A DNA stretch of 64,000 nt from Haemophilus parainfluenzae (GCF_014931275.1 NZ_CP063110.1:1162001-1226000); one strand, 5' to 3'; shown: positions 37,992 through 48,917, counted from the stretch's first letter. The notes: a model not told the origin generated them from the sequence alone. A program made the numbers and translations.

Positions 37992-38453
37992 ATGCAAAAA
38001 CAGATTGAAATTTTTACGGATGGATCTTGCCTTGGCAATCCGGGAGCCGGTGGCATAGGGATTGTCCTGCGCTATAAACAGCATGAAAAACATATTTCAA
38101 AAGGGTATTTCAAAACCACCAATAATCGCATGGAATTACGAGCAGTGATTGAGGCTTTAAATAGCTTGAAAGAGCCTTGCCATGTGACGCTTTATAGCGA
38201 CAGCCAATATATGAAAAATGGCATTACACAATGGATTTACAATTGGAAGAAAAACAATTGGAAAGCCAGCACGGGCAAAGCGGTAAAAAATCAGGATTTA
38301 TGGATTGCATTAGATCAGGCGATTCAAACCCATAACATTGATTGGCAGTGGGTGAAAGGCCATTCAGGTCATCGTGAAAATGAAATTTGTGATGAATTAG
38401 CCAAACAAGGCGCAGAAAACCCAACTTTAGAAGATATTGGTTACGAAGGGTAG
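37992..38453 (+). CDS. rnhA: Ribonuclease HI
   Basis: Degrades the RNA of RNA-DNA hybrids, 153 residues. Catalytic residues are in [12 protein letters not shown] (D), [12 protein letters not shown] (E), YSDSQYM (D) and [12 protein letters not shown] (D); the basic handle [13 protein letters not shown] is present. MQKQIEIF at 37992 is chosen over the longer frame because it gives the usual N-terminus. Confidence 0.97.
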   Translation: MQKQIEIFTDGSCLGNPGAGGIGIVLRYKQHEKHISKGYFKTTNNRMELRAVIEALNSLKEPCHVTLYSDSQYMKNGITQWIYNWKKNNWKASTGKAVKNQDLWIALDQAIQTHNIDWQWVKGHSGHRENEICDELAKQGAENPTLEDIGYEG

Positions 38454-38477
38454 TCTGCACCTGGTTTTAACGTGCGG

Positions 38478-39338
38478 TTATTCTTGATAACGAATTAAAC
38501 CTTCCTGCTGTGTGGTGGCAATTAGTGTGCCATCTGCAGCAAAAATTTGTCCTCTCGCTAAACCACGTCCGGCAAAAGCATTGTTACTTTCAATGGCATG
38601 TAAGTGCCAATTATTTAAATTGAAAGGGCGGTGGAACCAAATGCTGTGGTCGATTGTAGCCACTTTCATCCCTTTCTGTAAAAAGCCTTTCCCATGTGGG
38701 TGAAGTGCGGTCAAAATACAGTGAAAATCAGAAAAATAGGCCAAGAGACATTGTTGTGTCTGCAAATCTAGTGGAGCTTCTCCATTGGTTTTAAACCAAG
38801 CATATTGTTCTGGCGGCAGTTTTTGCCCATTAAATGGATTGTTCAAATATCGGCTATGAATCTGAAATGGTCGTTCTTGGGCAAATTTTTCACTTAAGCT
38901 TTCAGGCAAAGTCTGCGCCACTTTTAACATGATTTCGTGCTCATCAATACATTGTTCTGGCCCCGGCACTTGTGGCATGGCTGATTGATGGTCAAAGCCT
39001 TCTTCGGGTACTTGAAATGAAGTAGTGACATGACAAATCACATTTTTATGCTGAATGGCTTTTACGCGTAATGCAGAAAAGTTGCGTCCTTCACGTAAGG
39101 TTTCTACATCATAAATAATCGGGTATTGACTGTCGCCAGGCGCTAAAAAGTAAGCATGGCAGGAATGGAGTACTCGCTCAGGTGGTGCAACTTGCATCGC
39201 GGCAGAAAGCGATTGTGCCACGACTTGGCCACCAAACACTTGGCGAAAACCTAAGTCTTCACAGGCTCCGCGAAAGATAAGATCATCAATTTTTTCTAAT
39301 TTTAACAATTCGATAAGTTGATTTAATTTATCCGACAT
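38478..39338 (-). CDS. tesB: Acyl-CoA thioesterase II
   Basis: Double hot-dog enzyme that hydrolyses medium and long acyl-CoA, 286 residues. Family segments are FGGQVVAQSLSAA, LHSCHAYFLAPGD, DHSIWFHRPF and SNNAFAGRGLARGQIF; the catalytic triad residues D (in TIDHSIWFH), T and Q regions are kept. A terminator hairpin separates it from the upstream ychF. Confidence 0.93.
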   Translation of the reverse strand: MSDKLNQLIELLKLEKIDDLIFRGACEDLGFRQVFGGQVVAQSLSAAMQVAPPERVLHSCHAYFLAPGDSQYPIIYDVETLREGRNFSALRVKAIQHKNVICHVTTSFQVPEEGFDHQSAMPQVPGPEQCIDEHEIMLKVAQTLPESLSEKFAQERPFQIHSRYLNNPFNGQKLPPEQYAWFKTNGEAPLDLQTQQCLLAYFSDFHCILTALHPHGKGFLQKGMKVATIDHSIWFHRPFNLNNWHLHAIESNNAFAGRGLARGQIFAADGTLIATTQQEGLIRYQE

Positions 39339-39360
39339 TATTTTTTCCTTTTATAAATAC

Positions 39361-39388
39361 AAAAAGACCGCATAGTTATGCGGTCTGA
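39361..39388 (-). terminator. Terminator of ychF
   Basis: CTTCAGACCGCATA and TATGCGGTCTTTTT on the minus strand: a perfect 10-base stem with an AC loop and T-run. Confidence 0.85.
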
Positions 39389-39395
39389 AGTGTTT

Positions 39396-40487
39396 TTATA
39401 CGTTAAAGCGGAAGTGCATAACATCACCATCTTGGACGATGTAGTCTTTACCTTCTAAGCGCCATTTACCCGCTTCTTTTGCACCGTTTTCACCTTTGAA
39501 TTGGATGAAGTCATCGTAAGCAATTACTTCTGCACGGATGAAGCCTTTTTCAAAGTCAGTATGGATTACAGCGGCTGCTTTAGGGGCGGTTGCACCAACT
39601 GAAACCGTCCATGCGCGCACTTCTTTCACGCCCGCAGTGAAGTAGGTTTGAAGATTTAATAAAGCATAACCTGCACGAATTACACGGTTTAAGCCAGGTT
39701 CTTCAATGCCAAGATCTTGTAAGAATTCGATTTTTTCGTCGTCATCAAGTTCCGCAATTTCAGCTTCAATCGCTGCACATACAGGCACCACAACAGAGCC
39801 TTCTTTTTCTGCAAACTCACGTACTTTGTCTAAATATGGGTTATTTTCAAAACCGTCTTCATTTACGTTCGCAATGTACATGGTTGGTTTTAATGTGAGG
39901 AAGTTATAGCTTTTAATCGCCAATAATTCATCTTTATCTAACTCAACAGAACGAATCATGCCTGCTTCAGAAAGTACAGGAAGGATTTTTTCCATCACAG
40001 ACAGCTCAAATTTTGCGTCTTTATCGCCACCTTTAGCTCGTTTTTGTAAACGTTGAATAGCACGTTCGCAGCTATCTAAGTCAGCAAGGGCTAATTCGGT
40101 ATTGATGGTTTCGATATCGCTTAATGGATCGATCTTACCCGCAACGTGCACGATGTCATCATTTTCAAAACAACGAACAACATGACCAATTGCATCAGTT
40201 TCACGGATGTTAGCTAGGAATTTATTACCTAAGCCTTCACCTTTACTTGCACCCGCAACCAAACCAGCGATATCCACAAACTCCATGGTGGTGGGTAATA
40301 CGCGCTCAGGTTTAACAATTTCCGCTAACGCATCTAAACGCGGATCTGGCATTGGTACCACGCCAGTATTTGGTTCGATTGTACAGAACGGATAGTTTGC
40401 CGCTTCGATACCGGCTTTGGTTAATGCATTAAAAAGGGTAGATTTACCGACGTTTGGCAAACCAACGATACCACATTTAAATCCCAT
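39396..40487 (-). CDS. ychF: Redox-regulated ATPase YchF (OLA1 family)
   Basis: Obg-family ATPase linked to ribosomes and stress, 363 residues. P-loop [14 protein letters not shown], switch [26 protein letters not shown] in place of a GTPase NKxD, and a C-terminal TGS domain ending in [28 protein letters not shown] precedes the ATG. It follows pth on the same strand, the usual pair, but a terminator lies between them. Confidence 0.96.
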   Translation of the reverse strand: MGFKCGIVGLPNVGKSTLFNALTKAGIEAANYPFCTIEPNTGVVPMPDPRLDALAEIVKPERVLPTTMEFVDIAGLVAGASKGEGLGNKFLANIRETDAIGHVVRCFENDDIVHVAGKIDPLSDIETINTELALADLDSCERAIQRLQKRAKGGDKDAKFELSVMEKILPVLSEAGMIRSVELDKDELLAIKSYNFLTLKPTMYIANVNEDGFENNPYLDKVREFAEKEGSVVVPVCAAIEAEIAELDDDEKIEFLQDLGIEEPGLNRVIRAGYALLNLQTYFTAGVKEVRAWTVSVGATAPKAAAVIHTDFEKGFIRAEVIAYDDFIQFKGENGAKEAGKWRLEGKDYIVQDGDVMHFRFNV

Positions 40488-40508
40488 GATGTTTTCCTTA
40501 TTGTAAGC

Positions 40509-40553
40509 GTAAGTGCGGTTAAAATTTATGGTGTTTTTTCACCGCACTTTTGA
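40509..40553. terminator. Terminator from paired uptake signals between pth and ychF
   Basis: AAGTGCGGTTAAAA and TTTTTTCACCGCACTTTTG flank a short loop. It lies just after the pth stop, so ychF likely has its own promoter nearby or read-through. Confidence 0.75.
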
Positions 40554-40554
40554 G

Positions 40555-41139
40555 TTAAATTTTAAAACTGTTTAAGCGATTGGTGGCTTTCACCATGCCT
40601 TCTTTGAAAAGCAATTCAATGCAATCGGTGGCTTCGTCTAACGCTTTATCGAGTGCTTCTCTTTCTGCAGGCGCAGGTTTGTTAAGCACAAAACCTGAAA
40701 CTAAATCACGGTGTCCAGGATGCCCAATGCCAATGCGTAAACGATAGAAATTGTTGCTGTTACCAAGCTGAGCCACGATATCTTTTAAACCATTGTGTCC
40801 GCCATGTCCACCACCTTGTTTTAATTTTACGGTGCCCGGCGGTAAGTCTAATTCATCGTGTAGCACTAAAATTTCTTCTGGCTTGATGCGATAAAAATTA
40901 GCAAGTGCACCCACTGCTTTTCCGCTTAAATTCATAAACGTCGTTGGCACTAAAAAACGGACTTCTTTGCCGTTAATCAGTGTTTTTCCTACATAACCGA
41001 AGAATTTATTTTCTGCATTAAGCGAAACATTAAAGCGACGAGCCAAACGCTCAATCAGCCATTCACCTGCATTGTGGCGGGTTTCCGCATATTTATCGCC
41101 AGGGTTTCCCAGCCCCACGATGAGTTTAATTTCAGACAT
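40555..41139 (-). CDS. pth: Peptidyl-tRNA hydrolase
   Basis: Frees tRNA from dropped peptidyl-tRNAs, 194 residues. Catalytic histidine is in [17 protein letters not shown], with [27 protein letters not shown] and [12 protein letters not shown]. No strong ribosome site is seen before the ATG at 41139. Confidence 0.97.
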   Translation of the reverse strand: MSEIKLIVGLGNPGDKYAETRHNAGEWLIERLARRFNVSLNAENKFFGYVGKTLINGKEVRFLVPTTFMNLSGKAVGALANFYRIKPEEILVLHDELDLPPGTVKLKQGGGHGGHNGLKDIVAQLGNSNNFYRLRIGIGHPGHRDLVSGFVLNKPAPAEREALDKALDEATDCIELLFKEGMVKATNRLNSFKI

Positions 41140-41199
41140 AGTTTTATACTTGAATAAAAATAGTGGCGTATTGTAGCGAAAAAGGGCTAATTTCTCAAT

Positions 41200-41616
41200 C
41201 TATAAGGCTAAGACTAAAACACCTGAGAGAATTAATAGACTTCCTATGACTAATTTCATACTTAAGGGTTCGCCTAACAATACAACACCTAAAATAATGG
41301 CAATCACGACACTGAGTTTATCAATGGGCGCAACCCAAGAGGCGGGCGCCATTTGCAACGCACGATAATAACAAAGCCAAGATAGGCCTGTAGCAACACC
41401 AGAAAGAATTAAAAAGGTAAATGGTTTTGCGGCAATATGTTGTGGTAGTTGCCATTCATTGCGGGCGCTAATGATACCCGCTGTAACGAGTAAAACCACA
41501 ATTGTGCGGATAAAGGTCGCGAGATTGCTGTTAATGCCTTCTACCCCTAATTTGCCTAAAATAGCGGTAAGTCCAGCAAAAAAGGCTGAACCAATGGCAA
41601 AAAATACCCAATTCAT
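41200..41616 (-). CDS. Single-domain EamA-family (DMT) membrane protein
   Basis: A 138-residue protein with five predicted membrane helices and one EamA domain: GSAFFAGLTAILGKLGVEGI and LSVVIAIILGVVLLGEPLS. Most DMT exporters have two such domains; this half-size form occurs as its own family and probably acts as a dimer. AGGAGTTCATC precedes the ATG. Substrate unknown. Confidence 0.85.
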   Translation of the reverse strand: MNWVFFAIGSAFFAGLTAILGKLGVEGINSNLATFIRTIVVLLVTAGIISARNEWQLPQHIAAKPFTFLILSGVATGLSWLCYYRALQMAPASWVAPIDKLSVVIAIILGVVLLGEPLSMKLVIGSLLILSGVLVLAL

Positions 41617-41697
41617 GATGAACTCCTGATTTTATCGTTAATATTGACCGCACTTTTCCGCTATAATAACGGAAAACTCATCAAGACAGAATAAGAC

Positions 41698-42024
41698 ATG
41701 AACCAAATTAATATTGAAATCGCCTATGCCTTGCCGGATCGTTATTATTTGAAGTCCTTCAAAGTGGATGAAGGCACGATGATCCAAACGGCTATTTTAC
41801 AATCGGGCATTTTACAACAGTTTACCGAGATTGATTTGCGCGAGAATAAAGTAGGAATTTATTCCCGTCCAGCAAAACTAAACGATCAGTTAAAAGATGG
41901 TGATCGTATTGAAATTTACCGTCCATTGTTAGCGGATCCGAAAGAAATTCGTCGTAAACGTGCAGCAGAGCAAGCCAAAGCCGCACAAGAAAAAGCTCAA
42001 CAAGAAAAACAGGAAAAGGAGTAA
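41698..42024 (+). CDS. RnfH-family ubiquitin-fold protein
   Basis: A 108-residue protein: a ubiquitin-like domain (INIEIAYALPDRYYLKSFKV and IGIYSRPAKLNDQLKDGDRI type pattern) followed by a charged alanine-lysine-glutamate tail (AAEQAKAAQEKAQQEKQEKE). RnfH/RatB proteins have no settled role. It lies four bases before roxA, with which it is probably co-transcribed. Confidence 0.85.
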   Translation: MNQINIEIAYALPDRYYLKSFKVDEGTMIQTAILQSGILQQFTEIDLRENKVGIYSRPAKLNDQLKDGDRIEIYRPLLADPKEIRRKRAAEQAKAAQEKAQQEKQEKE

Positions 42025-42028
42025 AAAA

Positions 42029-43240
42029 ATGACCGCACTTTCCAACCAATATTGTCTGCCTGATGGCATTACCCCTGAAATTTTCCTGCGTGATTATTGG
42101 CAGAAAAAACCATTAATTATTCGTAATGGTTTGCCTGAAATTGTTGGTCAATTTGAGCCTGACGATATCATCGAATTAGCACAAGGCGAAGATGTGACGG
42201 CGCGTTTAGTAAAAACCTTTTCAGATGATAATTGGAAAGTGTTTTTCAGTCCGTTATCCGAAGAAGATTTTGCAGATGTACCCGAGAAATGGTCGGTGCT
42301 CGTCCAAAATTTAGAACAATGGAGCACTGAACTCGGTCAGCTTTGGAATAAGTTTGGCTTTATTCCACAATGGCAACGTGACGATATTATGGTGTCCTAT
42401 GCACCTAAAGGCGGTTCCGTTGGTAAACATTATGACGAATATGATGTGTTCTTGGTGCAGGGCTATGGTCACCGTCGTTGGCAGTTAGGTAAATGGTGTG
42501 ATTCTTCCACAGAATTTAAACCGAATCAGCCGATTCGTATTTTTGATGATATGGGCGAATTGGTCATTGATGAAGTCATGAATCCAGGCGATATTCTTTA
42601 TATTCCGGCTCGCATGTCGCATTATGGTGTGGCTGAAGATGATTGTTTGACCTTTTCTTTTGGTTTGCGTTATCCGAATTTAGCAGACATTTTCGATAAC
42701 GTGAACAAAGCGTTTTGTCATCAAGATCCTGAATTGAATTTAAGCGAATTCCAATTACCGTTACGCTTAACGCAAGCAGAGCAGCGTACGGGCAAATTGG
42801 CAGATGAAAATATTCAAGCAATGAAAAAGCAATTCTTAGCGAAATTGGCAGAGTCTGATGCCTTTGATACCTTGTTCAAACAAGCAGTAGCCAGTACAGT
42901 GAGCTCACGTCGCTATGAAATGTTAGTATCCGATGAGATGTCCGATCCTGACGAAGTGCGGTCAATTTTAGAAGAGGAACAAGGTGTATTAATGCAGGAC
43001 AATAACTGCAAATTGCTTTACACCGAAAATCCGCTCCGCATTTATGCTAATGGTGAATGGTTAGATGAAGTGAATGTCATTGAAGCGGAAGTATTGAAAC
43101 GTCTTTCCGATGGTGAAACGCTAGATTGGGCATTCTTAAACAACTTAGTGAATGATACAGAAGATCCTGAAAGTACAATGGAATTATTGCTCGATTCGAT
43201 TTGTAACTGGCTGGACGACGGTTGGGTGTTGATTGAATAA
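42029..43240 (+). CDS. roxA: Ribosomal protein uL16 3-hydroxylase (JmjC oxygenase)
   Basis: Iron(II)/2-oxoglutarate oxygenase of the YcfD/RoxA family, which hydroxylates an arginine of ribosomal protein uL16. The 403 residues contain the facial triad H134, D136 (KHYDEYDVF) and H198 (RMSHYGV). A winged-helix C-terminal part follows. AAAAGGAGTAAAAAA precedes the ATG at 42029, so the longer open frame is rejected. The start reads ATGACCGCACTT, placing a full uptake signal over the first codons. The stop overlaps xseA. Confidence 0.93.
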   Translation: MTALSNQYCLPDGITPEIFLRDYWQKKPLIIRNGLPEIVGQFEPDDIIELAQGEDVTARLVKTFSDDNWKVFFSPLSEEDFADVPEKWSVLVQNLEQWSTELGQLWNKFGFIPQWQRDDIMVSYAPKGGSVGKHYDEYDVFLVQGYGHRRWQLGKWCDSSTEFKPNQPIRIFDDMGELVIDEVMNPGDILYIPARMSHYGVAEDDCLTFSFGLRYPNLADIFDNVNKAFCHQDPELNLSEFQLPLRLTQAEQRTGKLADENIQAMKKQFLAKLAESDAFDTLFKQAVASTVSSRRYEMLVSDEMSDPDEVRSILEEEQGVLMQDNNCKLLYTENPLRIYANGEWLDEVNVIEAEVLKRLSDGETLDWAFLNNLVNDTEDPESTMELLLDSICNWLDDGWVLIE

Positions 43241-44559
43241 TGTCTGAAAACATTTACTCTGTTTCCCAACTGAATAGTGCCGCTCGCCAAATGCTAGAAG
43301 GGAATTTTTCACAGATTTGGCTGACAGGGGAGATTTCTAATTTCACTCAGCCTGTGTCTGGGCATTGGTATTTAACGCTGAAAGATGAAAATGCCCAGGT
43401 TCGCGGTGCGATGTTCCGTATGAAAAATTTGCGGGTGGGATTTCGTCCGCAAAATGGTATGCAGGTCTTGGTGCGGGCAAATGTTAGTTTATATGAACCT
43501 CGCGGTGATTATCAGCTGATTATTGAATCCATGCACCCTGCTGGCGAAGGATTATTGCAACAGCAATTTGAAGTGCTAAAAATGAAATTGGCGGCTGAAG
43601 GGTTGTTTGCACAAAACTTGAAGAAAAGCTTGCCAGACTTTGCTAAAGCGGTGGGTATTGTGACCTCTTCAACTGGCGCAGCGTTGCAAGATATTCTGCA
43701 TATTTTAGCTCGCCGAGATCCCAGTTTAAAAGTAGTGATTTATCCAACGGCAGTGCAAGGCAAAGAAGCAACGGCTGAAATCGTCCAAATGATTGAGCTC
43801 GCTAATGCACGTCAAGAAGTGGATGTATTGATTGTCGGCCGTGGTGGTGGTTCTTTAGAAGATCTTTGGTGCTTTAATGAAGAAGAAGTGGCACGTGCGA
43901 TTTTTCGTTCTAATTTACCCATTATCAGTGCGGTAGGTCACGAAACCGATGTCACCATCGCCGATTTTGTGGCTGATTTACGTGCACCAACCCCCTCTGC
44001 TGCGGCGGAGTTAGTGAGTCGCAATCAGCAGGAATTACTTCAACAGTTAGCCTATAAACAACAGCGCTTAGAGATGGCGTTAGATCGCATTTTTAGTCAT
44101 CAACAACAACGTTTACAAAAGTTACGTTTACGCTTGCAAAATCAACATCCGCAAAATCAATTGTTGATGCAAAAAGCCAAAACGGCGCAATTACACCATC
44201 GTTTAGTCTTGGCGATGCAGCGCCAAATGGATAAAACGCAGCAAAAATTGACCGCACTTTCAGCGCGCTTAAAACAAAATCCGTTGCCTTATCGATTGCA
44301 AAAACAATCCCAATATTTAGCTCAGTTACAAGTGCGGTTAAATTTAGGGGCGAATCGTCAAGTCACGGAACGTCAAAATAAATTAGCGACATTGTGTGGC
44401 AAGTTGGATGGATTAAGCCCATTAAAAGTATTAGCGCGAGGGTATTCCATCGCGGAAGATGTCAAAGGACATGCTATTGTGAGTGTGAAACAAGTCAAAA
44501 CAGGCGACACCATTAAAACGAAGGTGGCAGATGGGGAAATAACCAGCCGCGTTTGTTAA
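43240..44559 (+). CDS. xseA: Exodeoxyribonuclease VII large subunit
   Basis: Large subunit of the single-strand DNA exonuclease, 439 residues. It has the OB fold ([20 protein letters not shown]), the catalytic core [31 protein letters not shown] and [28 protein letters not shown], then a long coiled coil that binds XseB. The start ATG shares one base with the roxA stop. xseB is not in this window. Confidence 0.96.
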   Translation: MSENIYSVSQLNSAARQMLEGNFSQIWLTGEISNFTQPVSGHWYLTLKDENAQVRGAMFRMKNLRVGFRPQNGMQVLVRANVSLYEPRGDYQLIIESMHPAGEGLLQQQFEVLKMKLAAEGLFAQNLKKSLPDFAKAVGIVTSSTGAALQDILHILARRDPSLKVVIYPTAVQGKEATAEIVQMIELANARQEVDVLIVGRGGGSLEDLWCFNEEEVARAIFRSNLPIISAVGHETDVTIADFVADLRAPTPSAAAELVSRNQQELLQQLAYKQQRLEMALDRIFSHQQQRLQKLRLRLQNQHPQNQLLMQKAKTAQLHHRLVLAMQRQMDKTQQKLTALSARLKQNPLPYRLQKQSQYLAQLQVRLNLGANRQVTERQNKLATLCGKLDGLSPLKVLARGYSIAEDVKGHAIVSVKQVKTGDTIKTKVADGEITSRVC

Positions 44560-44581
44560 TTTAAATAAATTTTTAATGTAA

Positions 44582-44621
44582 ACCTATGATGAATAAGAAA
44601 TCATCATAGGTTTTCTTTTTT
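44582..44621 (+). terminator. Terminator of xseA
   Basis: ACCTATGATGA and TCATCATAGGT form an 11-base stem, then TTTTCTTTTTTT. Confidence 0.85.
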
Positions 44622-44719
44622 TGTGACCGGCTTCAAAGTTTCGACAAAAAAATAGAGGGTTCAGTTTTTTTTATTTTTTTATGGGAGTATTATGCGACCT
44701 CGATACTAGGAGAGTAATG

Positions 44720-45343
44720 ATGTCAGAAATTCAACAGTTTAGTCAGCATGATATAGAAGTTCTTAATGAAGAAACTGTTTATAAAGGTTTTTTTACACTT
44801 AAGAAAGTACAGTTTAAACATAAGCTTTTTGCTGGTGGCGAAAGTGGTGTCGTAACACGAGAGTTGTTGGTCAAAGGTGCCGCTTCTGCCGTGATTGCTT
44901 ACGATCCGAAAGAAGATTCGGTAGTTTTAGTGGAACAAGTACGTATTGGTGCATATCAACCTGGTTCAGCTCGTTCTCCTTGGTTATTAGAATTGATCGC
45001 CGGCATGGTCGAAGAGGGTGAACAACCTGAAGAAGTGGCTTTGCGTGAAAGTGAAGAAGAAGCTGGTGTATCAGTTCAAGATCTTACTCATTGTTTAAGT
45101 GTATGGGATAGCCCGGGTGGCGTAGTCGAGCGTATTCATCTGTTTGTCGGTCGAGTAGATAGCTCGCAAGCCAAGGGACTTCATGGTTTAGCTGAAGAAA
45201 ATGAAGACATCCGTGTTCATGTGGTGAAACGTGAGCAAGCCTATCAATGGATGTGTAATGGCAAAATTGATAATGGCATTGCAGTAATGGGCTTGCAATG
45301 GCTTCAATTAAATTACGCCCAATTGCGGCAGCGCTGGCAATAG
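44720..45343 (+). CDS. nudF: ADP-ribose pyrophosphatase (Nudix hydrolase)
   Basis: Hydrolyses ADP-ribose to AMP and ribose 5-phosphate, 207 residues. The Nudix box is GMVEEGEQPEEVALRESEEE followed by AGV. AGGAG precedes ATGATG; the second ATG (44720) has better spacing. cpdA follows after seven bases, as in E. coli. The upstream spacer has two long T-tracts. Confidence 0.94.
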   Translation: MSEIQQFSQHDIEVLNEETVYKGFFTLKKVQFKHKLFAGGESGVVTRELLVKGAASAVIAYDPKEDSVVLVEQVRIGAYQPGSARSPWLLELIAGMVEEGEQPEEVALRESEEEAGVSVQDLTHCLSVWDSPGGVVERIHLFVGRVDSSQAKGLHGLAEENEDIRVHVVKREQAYQWMCNGKIDNGIAVMGLQWLQLNYAQLRQRWQ

Positions 45344-45350
45344 GAGTCCC

Positions 45351-46175
45351 ATGAGCAATACATTTGAATGCGAACTCGCGAGTGAGATCGTCAAATTATT
45401 ACAAATTACCGATCCTCATTTATTTAAGGATACAAGCAAAGACTTATTAGGCATCAATACGCATGAAAGCTTTTCTCAGGTATTAAAAGAAATTCAGGCA
45501 GAGTCTTTTAATTATGATGTCGTGCTTGCAACCGGTGATTTGGTACAAGATAGTAGCGATGAAGGCTATCTACGATTTATTGAAATGGTTAAACCGTTAA
45601 ATAAGTCAGTATTTTGGCTTCCGGGTAACCATGATTTTCAACCCAAAATGGTCGAGCATTTAAGCCAACCGCCTATTAATGCGTCAAAACATTTACTTCT
45701 TGGAAAACATTGGCAAGTGATTTTGTTAGATAGCCAAGTTTCTGGTGTGCCTCATGGCGAATTAAGTGCTTATCAGCTAGATTGGTTAAAAATGAAATTA
45801 GCGGAAAATCCAGCGCGTCATAGCTTAGTCGTCTTACATCACCATTTATTGCCAACAAATTCAGCATGGCTTGATCAGCATAACTTACGGAATGCTCATG
45901 AATTCTCAGAGGTTCTGGCTCAATTCAACAATGTAAAAGGGATTTTATACGGTCATATTCATCAAGAAGTCGATGGCTATTGGCAAGGTTATCAAACCAT
46001 GGCAACACCAGCGACTTGTATTCAATTTAAGCCGGACAGCAACCATTTTGCTTTAGATACCTTACAACCAGGTTGGCGTGAAATTGAGCTATATCCAGAT
46101 GGGCGAATTGAAACGAGAGTGAAGAGAATCAAACACAAAACGTTCCTGCCAAATATGGAGGAAGAAGGATACTAA
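45351..46175 (+). CDS. cpdA: 3',5'-cyclic-AMP phosphodiesterase
   Basis: Metallophosphoesterase that lowers cAMP, and so tempers CRP and natural competence in Haemophilus. The 274 residues carry the metal motifs QITDPHLF, ATGDLVQDSSDEG, PGNHDF, VLHHHLLP and YGHIHQE. AATAGGAGTCCC precedes the ATG. It forms an operon with nudF. Confidence 0.94.
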   Translation: MSNTFECELASEIVKLLQITDPHLFKDTSKDLLGINTHESFSQVLKEIQAESFNYDVVLATGDLVQDSSDEGYLRFIEMVKPLNKSVFWLPGNHDFQPKMVEHLSQPPINASKHLLLGKHWQVILLDSQVSGVPHGELSAYQLDWLKMKLAENPARHSLVVLHHHLLPTNSAWLDQHNLRNAHEFSEVLAQFNNVKGILYGHIHQEVDGYWQGYQTMATPATCIQFKPDSNHFALDTLQPGWREIELYPDGRIETRVKRIKHKTFLPNMEEEGY

Positions 46176-46176
46176 A

Positions 46177-46217
46177 CAAAGTGCGGTTAAAATTCAGTGA
46201 TTTTAACCGCGCTTTTT
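46177..46217 (+). terminator. Terminator of nudF-cpdA with one canonical and one changed uptake signal
   Basis: AAAGTGCGGTTAAAATTCAG pairs with TGATTTTAACCGCGCTTTTT. The right arm reads ACCGCGCTT, which still pairs through G-U but is not an uptake core. Confidence 0.78.
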
Positions 46218-46325
46218 CTATACCGAAAGGGGTAAAAGTCCATTTTACACTAGCCAGCATTCCCACAAATCTGTACAATAGCCGACCGATTTTATCTTTT
46301 TACTAATCTTTATTTTTTAAGCAAT

Positions 46326-47750
46326 ATGACGCAAAAATTACATATTAAAACATGGGGCTGTCAGATGAATGAATACGATTCATCAAAAATGGCCGATCTT
46401 CTCTTAAATACACATGGTTTGGAATTAACTGATATTCCAGAAGAAGCAGATGTGTTACTTCTAAATACCTGTTCTATCCGTGAAAAAGCACAAGAAAAAG
46501 TGTTCCATCAGTTAGGTCGTTGGAAAGAATTAAAAAAACAAAATCCAAATCTAGTGATTGGTGTGGGCGGTTGTGTAGCATCACAAGAAGGTGAGCATAT
46601 TCGTCATCGAGCACCTTATGTGGATATCGTATTTGGTCCGCAAACTTTACACCGTTTGCCTGAAATGATTAACCAAATCCGTGGCGGTAAAAGTTCGGTG
46701 GTGGATGTAAGTTTCCCTGAAATTGAGAAATTTGACCGCTTACCGGAACCTCGCGCAGAAGGTCCAACCGCGTTTGTGTCTATTATGGAAGGCTGTAATA
46801 AATATTGTACTTACTGCGTGGTGCCTTATACCCGTGGTGAAGAAGTGAGCCGTCCTGTTGATGATGTATTATTTGAAATTGCGCAGTTAGCCGATCAAGG
46901 TGTTCGTGAAATCAATTTATTAGGCCAAAACGTAAATGCGTATCGAGGCCCGACATTTGATGGTGGTATTTGTACATTTGCAGAATTGTTGCGTTTAGTA
47001 GCGTCTATTGACGGTATCGACCGTTTACGTTTTACCACCAGTCACCCAATCGAATTTACTGATGATATTATTGACGTGTATCGCGATACACCAGAATTAG
47101 TAGACTTCGTACACTTACCGGTACAAGCTGGTTCAGACCGTATTTTAACTATGATGAAACGTGGTCATACCGCGTTAGAATATAAATCGATCATTCGTAA
47201 ATTACGTGCAGTGCGTCCAAATATTCAAATCAGCTCAGATTTCATCGTGGGCTTCCCAGGTGAAACCAATGAAGAGTTTGAACAAACAATGAATCTAATT
47301 GCGCAAGTGAATTTTGATATGAGCTTTAGCTTTATCTATTCCGCGCGTCCAGGCACACCTGCAGCAGACATGCCAGATGATGTAACCGAAGAAGAGAAAA
47401 AACAACGTCTTTATCTTTTACAAGAGCGTATCAACCAACAAGCGGCACAATATAGCCGTCGTATGCTTGGCACAGATCAACGTGTATTGGTAGAAGGGCC
47501 ATCTAAGAAAGATATTATGGAATTAACAGGACGTACGGAAAACAATCGTATTGTGAATTTCCAAGGCTCACCAGATATGATCGGTAAGTTTGTCGATATC
47601 AAAATTACAGATGTTTATACTAACTCTCTGCGTGGTGATGTGGTGCGTACTGAAGATCAAATGGGATTACGTATTGCTCAATCTCCACAAGAAGTGATGA
47701 ACCGTACTCGTAAAGAAGATGAATTAGGCGTAGGACGTTATCACGGCTAA
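46326..47750 (+). CDS. miaB: tRNA-2-methylthio-N6-dimethylallyladenosine synthase
   Basis: Radical-SAM methylthiotransferase that modifies A37 of tRNAs reading U-starting codons, 474 residues. Auxiliary cluster cysteines are C12, C49 and C83; the radical-SAM motif is C157-NKY-C161-TY-C164; a TRAM domain ends the protein. The start codon follows TTTTAAGCAAT, a weak site. Confidence 0.96.
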   Translation: MTQKLHIKTWGCQMNEYDSSKMADLLLNTHGLELTDIPEEADVLLLNTCSIREKAQEKVFHQLGRWKELKKQNPNLVIGVGGCVASQEGEHIRHRAPYVDIVFGPQTLHRLPEMINQIRGGKSSVVDVSFPEIEKFDRLPEPRAEGPTAFVSIMEGCNKYCTYCVVPYTRGEEVSRPVDDVLFEIAQLADQGVREINLLGQNVNAYRGPTFDGGICTFAELLRLVASIDGIDRLRFTTSHPIEFTDDIIDVYRDTPELVDFVHLPVQAGSDRILTMMKRGHTALEYKSIIRKLRAVRPNIQISSDFIVGFPGETNEEFEQTMNLIAQVNFDMSFSFIYSARPGTPAADMPDDVTEEEKKQRLYLLQERINQQAAQYSRRMLGTDQRVLVEGPSKKDIMELTGRTENNRIVNFQGSPDMIGKFVDIKITDVYTNSLRGDVVRTEDQMGLRIAQSPQEVMNRTRKEDELGVGRYHG

Positions 47751-47856
47751 TCATTTAAGAGAATATAGATAAGTAACCGTATGCAAGTGCGGTTATTTTT
47801 TTATGTGTTTTTTAGAAAAGAGAGTAGGAAAGTCGTTACCCTAAATTTTAGGTATA

Positions 47857-47880
47857 AAAAAACACCCGTTAAGGTGCTGA
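47857..47880 (-). terminator. Terminator of the Gly-Leu-Lys tRNA operon
   Basis: On the minus strand CAGCACC, TTAAC, GGGTG and a T7 run, shortly after tRNA-Lys. Confidence 0.75.
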
Positions 47881-47887
47881 TTTAAAG

Positions 47888-47963
47888 TGGTGGGTCGTGA
47901 AGGATTCGAACCTTCGACCAACGGATTAAAAGTCCGCTGCTCTACCGACTGAGCTAACGACCC
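47888..47963 (-). tRNA. tRNA-Lys (TTT)
   Basis: A 76-base cloverleaf with encoded CCA; acceptor GGGTCGT with ACGACCC; anticodon loop ACTTTTA gives TTT. Last gene of the tRNA operon. Confidence 0.96.
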
Positions 47964-47981
47964 ACTGGTATGATTTTGAAA

Positions 47982-48068
47982 TGGTGCCCGAAGCCAGACT
48001 TGAACTGGCACGCCTCGAAAGGCGAGGGATTTTAAATCCCTTGTGTCTACCGATTCCACCACTCGGGC
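47982..48068 (-). tRNA. tRNA-Leu (TAA)
   Basis: An 87-base class II tRNA with encoded CCA and a long variable arm (CTCGCCTTTCGAGG). Acceptor GCCCGAG with TTCGGGC; anticodon TAA in GATTTAAAATC. Confidence 0.96.
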
Positions 48069-48072
48069 AAAT

Positions 48073-48148
<76 letters not shown>

Positions 48149-48176
48149 GTTTGCTTGTTGCCAAACAACGGGGCGT

Positions 48177-48204
48177 ATTTTACGGATTTATCTCATTGTG
48201 TCAA
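48177..48204 (-). promoter_or_regulatory. Promoter of the Gly-Leu-Lys tRNA operon
   Basis: Minus-strand TTGACA (48199-48204), 16 bases and TAAAAT (48177-48182), followed by a GC-rich discriminator (ACGCCCC), which is typical of stringently controlled stable-RNA promoters. Confidence 0.8.
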
Positions 48205-48303
48205 ATAAAATTCGTAAAAAAAGTTTTTAATTGGTTAAAAATAATTCAAAAATAAAAGGCGCGATTAAAATAACCGCACCTTTCATTTAAAATTTAGCCA
48301 ATT

Positions 48304-48861
48304 CTATAATTCAATGTTATCTAACAAGCTGCCTTTTGCTGCTTTTAAGTATTGGAGCATTGACCAAACCGTTAAAATGGCCGCTAAATAAAGCAGTACA
48401 ATTGCCAGAGTTTCCATATAAACGTTATATCGCCAGAGTAATCCACCTAAAGCTAGCATTTGAGAGGTGGTTTTCACTTTTCCAAGCCATGAAACGGCCA
48501 CTTTATTACGTTCACCTAATTCAGCCATCCATTCGCGTAAAGCAGAAATAATGATTTCACGAGAAATCATAATAATCGCTGGAATGGTAATCCAGAAAGA
48601 ATGTTGATATTCCACAATTAATACAAGTGCGGTAATAACCATCACTTTATCAGCTACAGGATCAAGGAAAGCACCGAAACGGGTTGTTTGTTTTAATTTT
48701 CGTGCGAGATAGCCATCAAACCAGTCGGTGACACCGGCAATAAAGAAAATGAGCGTTGTAATAAAAGGAGCAGAAGGGATTGGTAAATAAAATGCCACGA
48801 CGAAGAATGGGATTAAAATCACTCGGAGAATCGTCAGAAAAATAGGAATATTATATTTCAT
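48304..48861 (-). CDS. pgsA: CDP-diacylglycerol--glycerol-3-phosphate 3-phosphatidyltransferase
   Basis: Inner-membrane enzyme for the first step of phosphatidylglycerol synthesis, 185 residues with several helices. The CDP-alcohol phosphotransferase motif is [20 protein letters not shown] followed by VADK (DGxxAR...GxxxDxxxD). [10 protein letters not shown] at 48861 matches the family start; an upstream in-frame ATG at 48897 is possible. An uptake signal sits between the two candidates and the ribosome site is poor in both. Confidence 0.92.
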   Translation of the reverse strand: MKYNIPIFLTILRVILIPFFVVAFYLPIPSAPFITTLIFFIAGVTDWFDGYLARKLKQTTRFGAFLDPVADKVMVITALVLIVEYQHSFWITIPAIIMISREIIISALREWMAELGERNKVAVSWLGKVKTTSQMLALGGLLWRYNVYMETLAIVLLYLAAILTVWSMLQYLKAAKGSLLDNIEL

Positions 48862-48917
48862 AAAAAATAACCGCACTTTGGTTAAAGATACGCTCATTCT
48901 AAAGGATCTACAAAAAT

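Noticed and set aside
44653..44680. T8 and T7 tracts before nudF as a phase-variation switch
   Set aside because: Plain T-tracts are common in this AT-rich genome, and there is no evidence that their length varies or that they sit in a promoter spacer.
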